Part shown: one piece after another, positions 17,100 to 25,283 of the stretch | Position numbering within the stretch: position 1 is the stretch's first letter | How the letters are laid out: each line of letters begins with the position of its first letter | Source of the DNA: Sphingobacteriales bacterium | Lineage (GTDB): Bacteria; Bacteroidota; Bacteroidia; Sphingobacteriales; Sphingobacteriaceae | Direction: 5' to 3' | DNA: 64,000 nt | NCBI GenBank assembly: GCA_028288165.1 | Contig: JAQBOG010000017.1 | Coordinates: 124,001-188,000 of the forward strand | The notes under the pieces: generated by a model | The model's database searches: none | Seen by the model: the letters and a program-made list of their open reading frames with translations, nothing else | Told to the model about the DNA's origin: nothing | Made by a program: the position numbers and the translations under genes

Positions 17100-18116
17100 A
17101 TGCAAACGATATATCAAAAAATAATTGAACTAGAAGGTATACCGAGTTATTCGAAGCATCAACGCATTGTTAACGGAGTAATAAATGCCATTAACGACAA
17201 AATTGTAGGAAAAGGAGAGGTGCTTCCGTCGGTAAATATGCTCATCAAAGAACTCGGATTTGCTCGGGAAACCATTGTAAAAGGCTATCGGGATTTAATG
17301 AACCGAGGTATCATTGAATCCAAAAGCCGACAGGGTTACTTTGTTTCAAATGTAGACACCGAACAAACAATAAAGGTTGCTTTAATGATGTATAGCATAG
17401 ATACTTACCAAGAGCAATTATATAATAGTTTTAGAACTACTTTGGGTGAAAATGTTCATGTCGATGTTTTTTTTCATCATAATAACATCGACGTTTTCGA
17501 AACCATGTTAGACCACATTAATGGCAAGTATGGCATGTATGTAATTTGTCCGGTTACGCATCCAAAGGTCAAAAAGCTGCTGGAAATTATTCCTAAAAAC
17601 AAGTTTCTAATGATCGACAGGTTCGAACCATTAGAAGGGGAATTTAATTACCTCACGCAAGAGTTTGAGCAAGCATCTTATAAAATTTTCGAAAACCTAA
17701 ATAAGGCAATTTCATCATTTGATGAAATGATATTCTTCTGCAAAAACAATTCACCCGTAGAGCATGAAATTGCTAGCTCGTTCAATAAGTTTATCAAAAA
17801 TTATAAGATAAAAGGAAAAATAGTGAATACTTATGTACCAGGTTCCCTTAAAAAGGGAAAAGTATATTTAAGTATAGATAATGCCGAACTGTGGACCATT
17901 CTTAAAGACTTAAAGCAAAAGAAATTAAAATTGGGTAAAGATGTGGGGATATTATCAATGAATGACGAACCAATAAAAGAACTGATTTTTGGAGGAATTA
18001 CTACTTTTTCGACAGACTTTTCATTGATTGGAAAATTGGCTGCTCAAAATGTACTTACTCATAGCACCGTGCAAAAGGTAATTCCAACTGTTCTGTACCG
18101 CAGAAAATCTCTTTAA
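17100..18116 (+). CDS. GntR-type transcriptional regulator with LacI-like effector domain
   Basis: I place the start at the ATG at 17100, because the in-frame ATG at 16977 would add 41 hydrophobic, non-conserved residues. From there a GntR winged helix spans residues 5-80 (KGEVLPSVNMLIKELGFARE, TIVKGYRDLMNRGIIES, GYFVSN). It is followed by a periplasmic-binding-protein-like sensor domain (about 85-335) like that of AraR. Such Bacteroidota regulators usually sense a sugar or sugar derivative and control nearby catabolic genes, but none is adjacent here. Confidence 0.8.
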   Translation: MQTIYQKIIELEGIPSYSKHQRIVNGVINAINDKIVGKGEVLPSVNMLIKELGFARETIVKGYRDLMNRGIIESKSRQGYFVSNVDTEQTIKVALMMYSIDTYQEQLYNSFRTTLGENVHVDVFFHHNNIDVFETMLDHINGKYGMYVICPVTHPKVKKLLEIIPKNKFLMIDRFEPLEGEFNYLTQEFEQASYKIFENLNKAISSFDEMIFFCKNNSPVEHEIASSFNKFIKNYKIKGKIVNTYVPGSLKKGKVYLSIDNAELWTILKDLKQKKLKLGKDVGILSMNDEPIKELIFGGITTFSTDFSLIGKLAAQNVLTHSTVQKVIPTVLYRRKSL

Positions 18117-18215
18117 TTTACCATCACCCCCTCAGAACATTACTTTGAGACAAAAAGTTGGTGTTAGCATTTAATTAAGCTAAATGTGCCTTTCTAGTAT
18201 ATTTAAGACGTTTAT

Positions 18216-18300
18216 TGGGCGTTCGGGCAGGCTTTTGTTCTAATCTTTTTGCGGTAGGGGCAAAAAGGATTTCCACGCAATCCTTAACGCAAAATTCAGG
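18216..18300 (+). repeat. Dispersed structured repeat, copy 3
   Basis: It runs from TTGGGCGTTCGGGCAGGCTT through the inverted centre CTTTTTGC...GCAAAAAGG to CCTTAACGCAAAA. A 65-codon open frame that overlaps it is explained by the repeat and is not a gene. Confidence 0.8.
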
Positions 18301-18369
18301 TCTTCACGATTATTCTATTACAACCCTGTTTTTATTCATAAGTAAAATCTTAACAAAACATCAAATACA

Positions 18370-18401
18370 AAAGAGGCTATCTCTTTCAAGACAGCCCCTT
18401 T
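18370..18401 (-). terminator. Probable terminator of the OmpA gene
   Basis: An imperfect 13-base stem (AAAGAGGCTATCT against AGACAGCCCCTTT, two mismatches) has a T-rich stretch on the minus strand after it. It lies about 40 bases past the OmpA stop. Confidence 0.6.
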
Positions 18402-18439
18402 GTAATGTATGAACCTAAATAGTCGAATTTTAATTCTGC

Positions 18440-20374
18440 TTATTTAACAGAAACAATATCGATAATAACTGTTCTGTTGTAAAAACGTTCTTCAGGAAGG
18501 CTATTATCAAAAGGAGAGTGGGTAATATCTTCTCCAAATCCAAATGATTCGAATTTCACATTTGTTTTGCCTGCTGCTGTTAATGCATTTTCTAACACTT
18601 TTTGAGCTTGTTGTGCTCTGTTTTGTGAAAGAGTCTGATTGTAATCTTCGTTTCCGATAATATCTGTATGGCCATGGATGATCACGGTAGAACCATCAGA
18701 AATCAATGGTGATACAACATCTACTAAGAATTTCTCATAAGATGCGATTGATTTTGACTTATCAAAATCAAACAGAATGCTATAACGATATCCTTTTTCA
18801 CTTACATCAGTAGGGCGCATTAAGTGAACAGTACTTTTTTTAGTCACTGTCAATCCTTCTTTTGTTAATCCGGTCATTACAATTTGGTAATCACCTTCAG
18901 GGCTAGTTCCTAATACAGAATTTCCAGGTAAAGTAGCTTTCTCGTTGGTATATGGTCCGTAATGTTGTACAATCCCTTTGTCATCTTTCATATCAACAGA
19001 CCATGATTTGAAAAGCTTTTTAGCTCCTACCACGTTCATTATAATATGACTATCTAATGGATCAACCTGGGTAGCTTTAATTACTATCGGTTTCATCATA
19101 TCTCCACCAACTTCCATTAACAATTCAGGTGATGCACTTTGAATATCAACACGACGATCTCCCTGACGAAGAAGCACTAATTCTTTTGTTCCACCAGGTT
19201 GCTCAGAAGGAATAAGTGGTTTTACACGTCCTTGAGTAGTAATTCTTGAGGCGTCAATTCCGAATGCTGTAACCATATATTGCTTTACAGATTCTGCACA
19301 TACTTTACCATCTTTAGCTCCTTTGCCTGAAGCGCCACTCAATGCCAATGAAGCACCTGGGTTAGCTCTCATCCGGTCGCCTAAAATGTTTAACACGTTA
19401 TGGTACACATTTAACTGTCTTCCAGAACGTCCAGCCATGTTTACTGATTGCTCATTTTGTAACTGCTCTTCTTTAAACTCAGACGCCTGAGCACTGGTAA
19501 GGGTAATATACCTGGTAGGAATAGTAGATGAACCTTCGTCAAAAAATACTGAATTACGCAAAGGTAAAGTTTCACTAACCTGACGGGTAACCGGAACTGT
19601 TTTTGGAGCTCGAACAGAAAACACAACGTCTCCGGCAGGAACTACTACATCATTAACAACAGTTGAAGCTTTTCCAGCTTTTCCAAATTTTAAGGCTACA
19701 CCAGCTCTAACAGTGGTTAACGATAAACTTTCTATCGTACGAGGATCTTGACCAAAATAAGGATGGAAAGATACAAATGGAGATAATACTACTTTTGTAC
19801 TACTTGTTGCTGCCGACATTGGTATATCATACCCAGCACCAATTTGACCAGAAATAACGGTTTTGCGCATGGCGCTTAACTCTCCGTCTGTATTAGGTTG
19901 TTTCAATTGGGTGTATGCAAAATCTTTCTTTAAGTTAAAGCCAATTCTCGGACCGGCAAAAAGGTAAAAGTTAGAGGATGCAACGTTTAAGCGTAAACTT
20001 GGCTCAACGGTTACGTAGCTAATGTTTGTTTTAAGAGTCGCAGGACAATTACATGCAGCTACCACACTATCCATTTTACCACCACGACCATCATAGCCAA
20101 CATTTAAGCTAAATCCTAAAATTTTGCTAGGGCGGTATTCCATTAAAATAGAACCAAATGGACGAACACCATTTCCTTTATGGAAAGCAGCCGGAACTAT
20201 TAATGAATTATTTAAACGCTGGGTTGTTCCGGTGTAAGAGTTAAAATTTGCGGCACCAGATACTCCGAACCACCAGGTTGGTTGCGTGGTTTGGGCAGTT
20301 ACTGTACTTATGGCAAAAACTGCGAACATTGAACAAGCGACGAATTTTTGCAAGGTTTTATTTATGGGTATCAT
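18440..20374 (-). CDS. Outer-membrane protein with C-terminal OmpA domain
   Basis: A 644-residue outer-membrane protein. A signal peptide (about 1-27, ending STVTAQ) leads into a beta-barrel-like region (about 30-225) and a long middle part. The C-terminal OmpA peptidoglycan-binding domain (about 530-640) has FDFDKSKSIASYEKF, IHGHTDIIG, NQTLSQNRAQQAQKVL and a final NRTVIIDI. It should tie the outer membrane to the cell wall. It lies 78 bases downstream of the ice-binding lipoprotein gene on the same strand, so the two are probably co-transcribed. A nine-base-pair hairpin sits between them. Confidence 0.85.
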   Translation of the reverse strand: MIPINKTLQKFVACSMFAVFAISTVTAQTTQPTWWFGVSGAANFNSYTGTTQRLNNSLIVPAAFHKGNGVRPFGSILMEYRPSKILGFSLNVGYDGRGGKMDSVVAACNCPATLKTNISYVTVEPSLRLNVASSNFYLFAGPRIGFNLKKDFAYTQLKQPNTDGELSAMRKTVISGQIGAGYDIPMSAATSSTKVVLSPFVSFHPYFGQDPRTIESLSLTTVRAGVALKFGKAGKASTVVNDVVVPAGDVVFSVRAPKTVPVTRQVSETLPLRNSVFFDEGSSTIPTRYITLTSAQASEFKEEQLQNEQSVNMAGRSGRQLNVYHNVLNILGDRMRANPGASLALSGASGKGAKDGKVCAESVKQYMVTAFGIDASRITTQGRVKPLIPSEQPGGTKELVLLRQGDRRVDIQSASPELLMEVGGDMMKPIVIKATQVDPLDSHIIMNVVGAKKLFKSWSVDMKDDKGIVQHYGPYTNEKATLPGNSVLGTSPEGDYQIVMTGLTKEGLTVTKKSTVHLMRPTDVSEKGYRYSILFDFDKSKSIASYEKFLVDVVSPLISDGSTVIIHGHTDIIGNEDYNQTLSQNRAQQAQKVLENALTAAGKTNVKFESFGFGEDITHSPFDNSLPEERFYNRTVIIDIVSVK

Positions 20375-20413
20375 GAGAAATCTCTTTTAAATTATTTTGT
20401 GAGCCTAAGTATT

Positions 20414-20437
20414 GTAAATCCCCCGAAAGGGATTTAC
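20414..20437 (-). other. Intercistronic hairpin between the ice-binding and OmpA genes
   Basis: A perfect nine-base-pair stem GTAAATCCC/GGGATTTAC surrounds a six-base loop, with no T-run on the minus strand. It may stabilise the upstream message or reduce read-through rather than end it. Confidence 0.6.
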
Positions 20438-20452
20438 TTGATACTGATAGGA

Positions 20453-22516
20453 TTATGGTTGATTTACTGTAGCTGTGTTTAAGGTAACTGCTGTTTGAGC
20501 GAACAATTTACCCGTAACCATTGATCCTGTGTTTAAGGATATAAGTGTTTTACTTAGGATAGTTCCGTATAAAACAGTGTTGGTTCCTAAAACAGCCTGA
20601 CCGGCTACAACCCATGTAATGTTTTTGGCTTGTGCACCACCTAACAATTTAACCTGAGCACTGCTATTTAAAGTAAGGTCTTGAGCGATTTGGAAAACCC
20701 ATCTGTCATTTGGACCACCTGCTAAAGTAACCGTTGCATTAGGGGCTATTAATACACCAGTACTCCATTTGTATAAACCTGGGGCTAATGTTAAACCGCT
20801 GATGTTTCCAGCTCCTGTTTCAAGGATTGGTGCAGGGGTTACCAAATTGTTTGCTGTGGTATAAGCAGTTTGCATATCACCAATGGCAACCGTTAAGTCA
20901 CTTGGAGTAGGGGCAGCATAATCAGCTGCGTATACTTTTCCGGTAACATGGGTAGCAATTGTGGTGTGTGATGACTGACCATTTGTATCCATTATTAAAC
21001 CAAAACCAGTTATCGCCGAAGCAGCTGCAGGACTTACACCTATATCACCTTCTACTGCTGTGATACCAGTACTTGATATTCCTGATTTTGTTAGGATTGA
21101 ATACTGGTCAGCAGATTTAAGATCCACTGGGCCAGGGCCTATTCCAACTGCTAACGGTATTAAAGTGAAGTTGGCAGTGATGTTTTTATCCGAAGTCATA
21201 AGCACTGTTAATGGATTTGCAGAGCCTGTGGCGTTTCCGCTCCAAGATGAAAATACGTAACCAGAACTTGGGGTCGCGGTAAGTCTAACGCTAGTTCCAT
21301 GGTTGTAAGTTGCTTGACTTGGGTTTTTAACAACTATTCCGTTCGTTGCATTTACAATCAATGTATAAGAGTTAAGAACGAAATTGGCAACTAACGTTCT
21401 GTTTGTACTTAACGGGAATGTATAAATAGCACTTGTTGATGCAACTGCACCAGTGGCTTTTTCAGTCCAGTTTATAAATGTATAACCAACATTTTTGGCT
21501 GCAGTGATTGTTACTGATGTTCCTGATGGATAAGCTCCTTCACCGTCTGTTGATCCGCCATTTGCTGGGCTAGAAGATAGAACAACAGCGAATTGAGATG
21601 CTGGAATCACTCTATAGTTCGCAACAAGTGTTCTGTTGTTAATAATTGTAAATTGATAACTAGAGCTTGTGGATACGATGTTTGCACCTTCTGTCCAGTT
21701 TACAAACGTATAACCCGTATTTGGAGATGCGCTAACTACTACCGTAGAACCAGCGAAATATGATCCTGATCCTTTAGTGATACCACCGGCTGCTGGGCTT
21801 GAAGAAAGATTTACAGCGAAATTCCCTACTGCTACAGGTATAAAGTTAGCTACTAAAGCTTTATTGCCCGACATTGCGAACGAGTAATTCGAGCTTGTGG
21901 AAACTTCGGTTCCGCCAACTGTCCAGTTTACAAAAGTAAAATTTGCGTTAGGGACTGCAGTAACTACTACACCGGCATTTTGTGCGAAAGTACCTCCACC
22001 ACCAACAGTACCACTGGTACCAGGGCTTGCTGTTACCATTATTTGAGGTATTGTTGTAAATGTCCACACATAATCAGTAAGCATGGCAGTTTTGAAAGTA
22101 TCAGTTGCTCCGGTAGTGATGGTACCTGTGTATACGGTAAAAGGTAATAAGTCTACATCGGGTTTAAATGTAAATGTTTTTCCGTCTGCTGTTGGCGATA
22201 CCGTTCCTGAAACTAAGGCTCCGCCTTGTTTAATAGTAAAGGTGGTTTTGCTAATTGTTGCCGGCTTCATGTCCGTATTAAAAGTTGCTGAAATAACCTT
22301 GTTTAAAGCTACGTCTACAGCCTTGTCCATTGGGTCAGTTGAAACAACTACTGGGCAAAGGCCTACAACCTCATCTTTGAAATCGTCTTTTTTACATCCA
22401 GCGGTAAAAATTGCTAGCAGTATAAATAAAGAAGAGAGAGACTTGTAAAGCGTTGAATACCTAGTGCTTTTAAAAGCAGAAGTATTGGGATGAATTGTTG
22501 TAATCTTTTTTTTCAT
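20453..22516 (-). CDS. Ice-binding (DUF3494) lipoprotein with Ig-like and InlB B-type repeats
   Basis: A 687-residue surface protein. A lipoprotein signal ends at Cys in FTAGCKKDD (about residue 41). An SbsA-type Ig-like domain follows (about 55-155, VDVALNKVISATFNTDMKPA). Then come four divergent InlB B-type repeats (about 160-455) with the core pattern GYTFVNWTEG and TLVANF. The C-terminal DUF3494 ice-binding domain (about 465-685) has ITAVEGDIGVSP, ETGAGNISGLTLAPGLYKW, DRWVFQIAQDLTL and a VLGTNTVLYGTI ending. DUF3494 proteins bind ice crystals and limit recrystallisation or anchor cells to ice. The repeats would act as a stalk from the outer membrane. It leads a probable two-gene unit with the OmpA gene. 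Confidence 0.9.
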   Translation of the reverse strand: MKKKITTIHPNTSAFKSTRYSTLYKSLSSLFILLAIFTAGCKKDDFKDEVVGLCPVVVSTDPMDKAVDVALNKVISATFNTDMKPATISKTTFTIKQGGALVSGTVSPTADGKTFTFKPDVDLLPFTVYTGTITTGATDTFKTAMLTDYVWTFTTIPQIMVTASPGTSGTVGGGGTFAQNAGVVVTAVPNANFTFVNWTVGGTEVSTSSNYSFAMSGNKALVANFIPVAVGNFAVNLSSSPAAGGITKGSGSYFAGSTVVVSASPNTGYTFVNWTEGANIVSTSSSYQFTIINNRTLVANYRVIPASQFAVVLSSSPANGGSTDGEGAYPSGTSVTITAAKNVGYTFINWTEKATGAVASTSAIYTFPLSTNRTLVANFVLNSYTLIVNATNGIVVKNPSQATYNHGTSVRLTATPSSGYVFSSWSGNATGSANPLTVLMTSDKNITANFTLIPLAVGIGPGPVDLKSADQYSILTKSGISSTGITAVEGDIGVSPAAASAITGFGLIMDTNGQSSHTTIATHVTGKVYAADYAAPTPSDLTVAIGDMQTAYTTANNLVTPAPILETGAGNISGLTLAPGLYKWSTGVLIAPNATVTLAGGPNDRWVFQIAQDLTLNSSAQVKLLGGAQAKNITWVVAGQAVLGTNTVLYGTILSKTLISLNTGSMVTGKLFAQTAVTLNTATVNQP

Positions 22517-23221
22517 AATTGTAATTTTAAACTCTTACTAACTGTTCAATATTTTTTTAAATTCCTGTGAGTTTATTGGTGGGATCTGGATTTACAGATG
22601 TTTTAGTATATAAAGCACTTGACAACATCCTGGATGTTGTATATACTTAAAGAATTGAGTATTAATTTTCGTTTTGTTTTAGTTTGATCCTGAATACCAG
22701 TTTAAATAAACTGATGATATCTTGTGCTTGATTTTCATATTGATTATTTCTCAAAAAAGAAATCGAGCACTGGGAGTTGACTATAATGTCATTTTAAATA
22801 AATTTAAATTGTTTAAATCATTAATATTTTAATTTCACTAATAATAAACCTAAAAAATAATCAAGTAAATTATTTTACTTATAATTAACGGACAAGCCGT
22901 GCGAAAGGTTACGAGAACGTTGGCTTTCGTTTTTAAATCATCAATAAAGCTTGTTTAAATTCGTGTGAGAGTGAGTAAAGTGTGTACTATTATCTCAGTA
23001 TACAATATTGGTACCAAAAAAATAATAAATTTTATAAAGGGCTATTTTAGAAGAATTTCAAAATAAAAAAAGTCGATTACTTGAATTATTATTCTATATA
23101 AACTACTTCAATCAGTATATTATTTTGTATAACACTTAGTTGACGCCTTTAAAGAGTTTATTCCTTGCAATTACTTTGCAATTATAATTATGCTAGTTTT
23201 ATTGTTTTAATAAACTCTGAT
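22517..23221. other. AT-rich spacer upstream of the ice-binding gene
   Basis: About 700 bases between divergent genes, very AT-rich, with no coding frame that I can support. The notable item is the palindrome at 22622-22640. Promoters for both flanking genes must lie here. Confidence 0.6.
22622..22640. promoter_or_regulatory. 19-base palindrome, candidate operator of the ice-binding unit
   Basis: ACAACATCC-T-GGATGTTGT is a perfect nine-plus-nine inverted repeat around one base, 106-124 bases before the ice-binding start. On the plus strand it lies between TTGACA (22619) and TATACT (22642), spaced 17 bases. That looks like a classical sigma-70 promoter with the palindrome as spacer, but it is not the normal Bacteroidota consensus. 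Confidence 0.45.
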
Positions 23222-23833
23222 ATGTACACACCCAAGCTTTTCGCTTATAAGGATGATAATGAAGTTTACAATTTTATGAAACAGTACAGTTTCGCTACCA
23301 TTGTCACTTCAAACAATAATATTCCAGTGGCAACGCATCTTCCTTTTACAGTGACCAAACGAGGAGAACAAATCATAGTAACTTCTCATTTTGCAAAAGC
23401 CAACCCACAATGGAATGAAGTAACTGATAACAAGGTGCTGGTTATTTTCGCAGAACCACATGCGTATATTTCACCGAAACATTATGATAGTCCATTAAGC
23501 GTACCTACCTGGAATTATATTTCTGTGCATGCTTATGGAAATGGTAAAATCATTGCAAACAAAATGCAGGCATTTGAAGTGTTAGAAAACATGATTGATA
23601 CCTATGATTCGAATTATAAAAAACAGTGGAGCCAGCTTCCTGAAGATTATAAGCTAAAAATGCTAAACGGGATTATTGCATTTGAGATAGTGATTTCCGA
23701 ATTACAAGTCACCAAAAAGCTTAGTCAAAACAAAACAGAAGCAGAGCAGCTACGAATAATTGATACACTTTCAGCTAGCGAAAATACTTCTGAAAAGCAG
23801 ATAGCGGCTTGCATGAAAGAGAATCTGAAATAA
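23222..23833 (+). CDS. PaiB-like FMN-binding split-barrel protein
   Basis: A protein of 203 residues from the ATG at 23222; the longer frame from 23165 adds 19 non-conserved residues. The start MYTPKLFAY, the motif VATHLPF, FAKANPQW and the block PHAYISPKHYDSPLSVPTWN are typical of the PaiB family of FMN-binding proteins. In Bacillus PaiB was described as a negative regulator of sporulation and protease genes; the true activity of most members is unknown. It is a single gene with no partner PaiA acetyltransferase adjacent. Confidence 0.88.
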   Translation: MYTPKLFAYKDDNEVYNFMKQYSFATIVTSNNNIPVATHLPFTVTKRGEQIIVTSHFAKANPQWNEVTDNKVLVIFAEPHAYISPKHYDSPLSVPTWNYISVHAYGNGKIIANKMQAFEVLENMIDTYDSNYKKQWSQLPEDYKLKMLNGIIAFEIVISELQVTKKLSQNKTEAEQLRIIDTLSASENTSEKQIAACMKENLK

Positions 23834-23911
23834 TGATTGTTCGTAATAGTTTAACTGGTGTGATAGCTCATGTTTCGTTAATTCGGGAATTGTGATTAAA
23901 TCATGGATATT

Positions 23912-24006
23912 TGCGTGAGGGATTGCAGTGAAAAGCCCACAGCCCAATTTTTCATTGGAGCGAGGACTTGTAACGGAAAGCCCGACCCGTTTGGGGCACG
24001 CCCAAA
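23912..24006 (-). repeat. Dispersed structured repeat, copy 4 (reverse)
   Basis: On the minus strand it runs from TGGGCGTGCCCCAAACGGGT and CGGGCTTTCCGTTACAA to TTTTCACTGCAATCCCTCACG. The internal loop differs from the other copies. It lies in the spacer before the HipA-like gene. Confidence 0.75.
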
Positions 24007-24058
24007 GCTGTTTTACACCGTCTTCCTTATATAATATGTAATGTGAATTTGAAAGTAG

Positions 24059-24853
24059 ATGAATACTGACTATTTATTAGAACTAAGAACCGTAAATGTG
24101 ACGCGGTATGTTACTCCCTTACGGGAAGGCGGATCGATGCCCGCAATTACCGAAGCGGATGACGATTTTTTATATGTATTGAAATTTCGGGGTGCTGGTC
24201 AGGGGGTAAAAGTGCTTATTGCCGAAATAATTGGCGGAGAGATTGCCCGTTTATTGGGTTTAAAAGTGCCTGAATTAGTATTTGCAAATTTAGATGAAGC
24301 TTTTGGACGAACCGAACCGGATGAAGAAATCCAAGATTTGTTGAAATTTAGTGTCGGCTTGAATTTAGGTTTACATTACTTATCAAGTGCTATTACGTTC
24401 GATCCGACGGTTACCACCGTAAATGCTCGGTTGGCTTCCGAGATAGTTTGGCTGGATTGTTTGATTACCAATATGGATAGAACGCCACGCAACACGAATA
24501 TGCTGATTTGGAATAAAGAATTGTGGCTGATTGATCATGGTGCTTCTTTATACTTTCATCATTCATGGCAAAACTGGGAAGAGCAAGCAAAACGCCCTTT
24601 TACACTTATTAAGGAGCATGTATTGTTGCCCCAAGCCAGTGAACTGCAACAGGTTGATGCAGATTTTCGGGAACTGCTAACGAGCGAACGCATTCGAGCC
24701 ATTGTTGCTTTAATACCCGACGAATGGCTAACAGGCGCTTTTGATACTCCTCAACAACATCGGGAAGCTTATAGTTATTTTTTGGAAACCAGGATTGCTA
24801 ATTCTGAAATTTTTGTAAAGGAAGCCCAAGATGCAAGGAAAGCACTTATTTGA
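24059..24853 (+). CDS. HipA-like kinase family protein (HipA_2 type)
   Basis: A 264-residue protein related to the short HipA_2 branch of HipA-type kinases. The N-terminus holds a candidate ATP-anchoring Lys in FLYVLKFRGAGQG. The catalytic loop reads WLDCLITNMDRTPRNTNML (Asp and Asn as in HipA N-D-R-x-x-x-N), and the metal-binding Asp lies in LWLIDHGASL. Classical HipA is longer and is paired with a HipB repressor, which is absent. Instead the gene overlaps a DUF3037 gene by 23 bases, a pairing seen widely for this family but of unknown function. Possible roles are a protein or tRNA-synthetase kinase in a toxin-like module. Confidence 0.8.
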   Translation: MNTDYLLELRTVNVTRYVTPLREGGSMPAITEADDDFLYVLKFRGAGQGVKVLIAEIIGGEIARLLGLKVPELVFANLDEAFGRTEPDEEIQDLLKFSVGLNLGLHYLSSAITFDPTVTTVNARLASEIVWLDCLITNMDRTPRNTNMLIWNKELWLIDHGASLYFHHSWQNWEEQAKRPFTLIKEHVLLPQASELQQVDADFRELLTSERIRAIVALIPDEWLTGAFDTPQQHREAYSYFLETRIANSEIFVKEAQDARKALI

Positions 24854-25211
24854 GTATGCCGTAATTCGTTTGGTGCCAAGGGTAGAACGCGAAGAGTTTT
24901 TTAACGTTGGTGTAATATTGTACTGTTCAAAGCAACGCTTTTTGAAGGCAGTTTATCAGGTGAATCTGGAGAAGTTAAACGCTTTATGTTTGGATGCTGA
25001 TTGTGATGAACTAACGAAAAACCTCCAAGCTTTTATAAATATTTGCGATGGTACGAATGGTGGGCCAATTGGTCAGTTAGATAAAGCTTCCCGGTTTAGA
25101 TGGCTAACTGCCACTCGAAGCACTGTGGTTCAATGCTCTAAAGTACATCCTGGATTTTGTGATGATGCAGCAGAAACACTCAATAAGCTTTATAATAAAC
25201 TGGTTCTTTAG
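24831..25211 (+). CDS. DUF3037 family protein
   Basis: A 126-residue protein with the DUF3037 signature near its start (YAVIRLVPRVEREEFFNVGV, then ILYC), followed by a helical part. It begins inside the last codons of the HipA-like gene in another frame, which argues for translational coupling. No function is known for the family. By position it could be a partner or antidote of the kinase, which is inference only. Confidence 0.8.
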   Translation: MQGKHLFEYAVIRLVPRVEREEFFNVGVILYCSKQRFLKAVYQVNLEKLNALCLDADCDELTKNLQAFINICDGTNGGPIGQLDKASRFRWLTATRSTVVQCSKVHPGFCDDAAETLNKLYNKLVL

Positions 25212-25283
25212 GAGTTTCGTAATAGATTTTTTATTTTTTATTGCATATTATGCAGCTTAACCTGCGTTACTAATAGATTTAAT

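Noticed and set aside
18215-18412. 65-codon open frame on the plus strand
   Set aside because: It lies inside repeat copy 3 and the OmpA terminator, has no family resemblance and is explained by the repeat.
22083-22448. 121-codon open frame opposite the ice-binding gene
   Set aside because: It is the antisense of a repeat-rich real gene; composition follows the complement of that gene.
24059-25211. Classical HipBA toxin-antitoxin system
   Set aside because: The kinase is the short HipA_2 type and there is no HipB-like DNA-binding partner; DUF3037 is unrelated to HipB.
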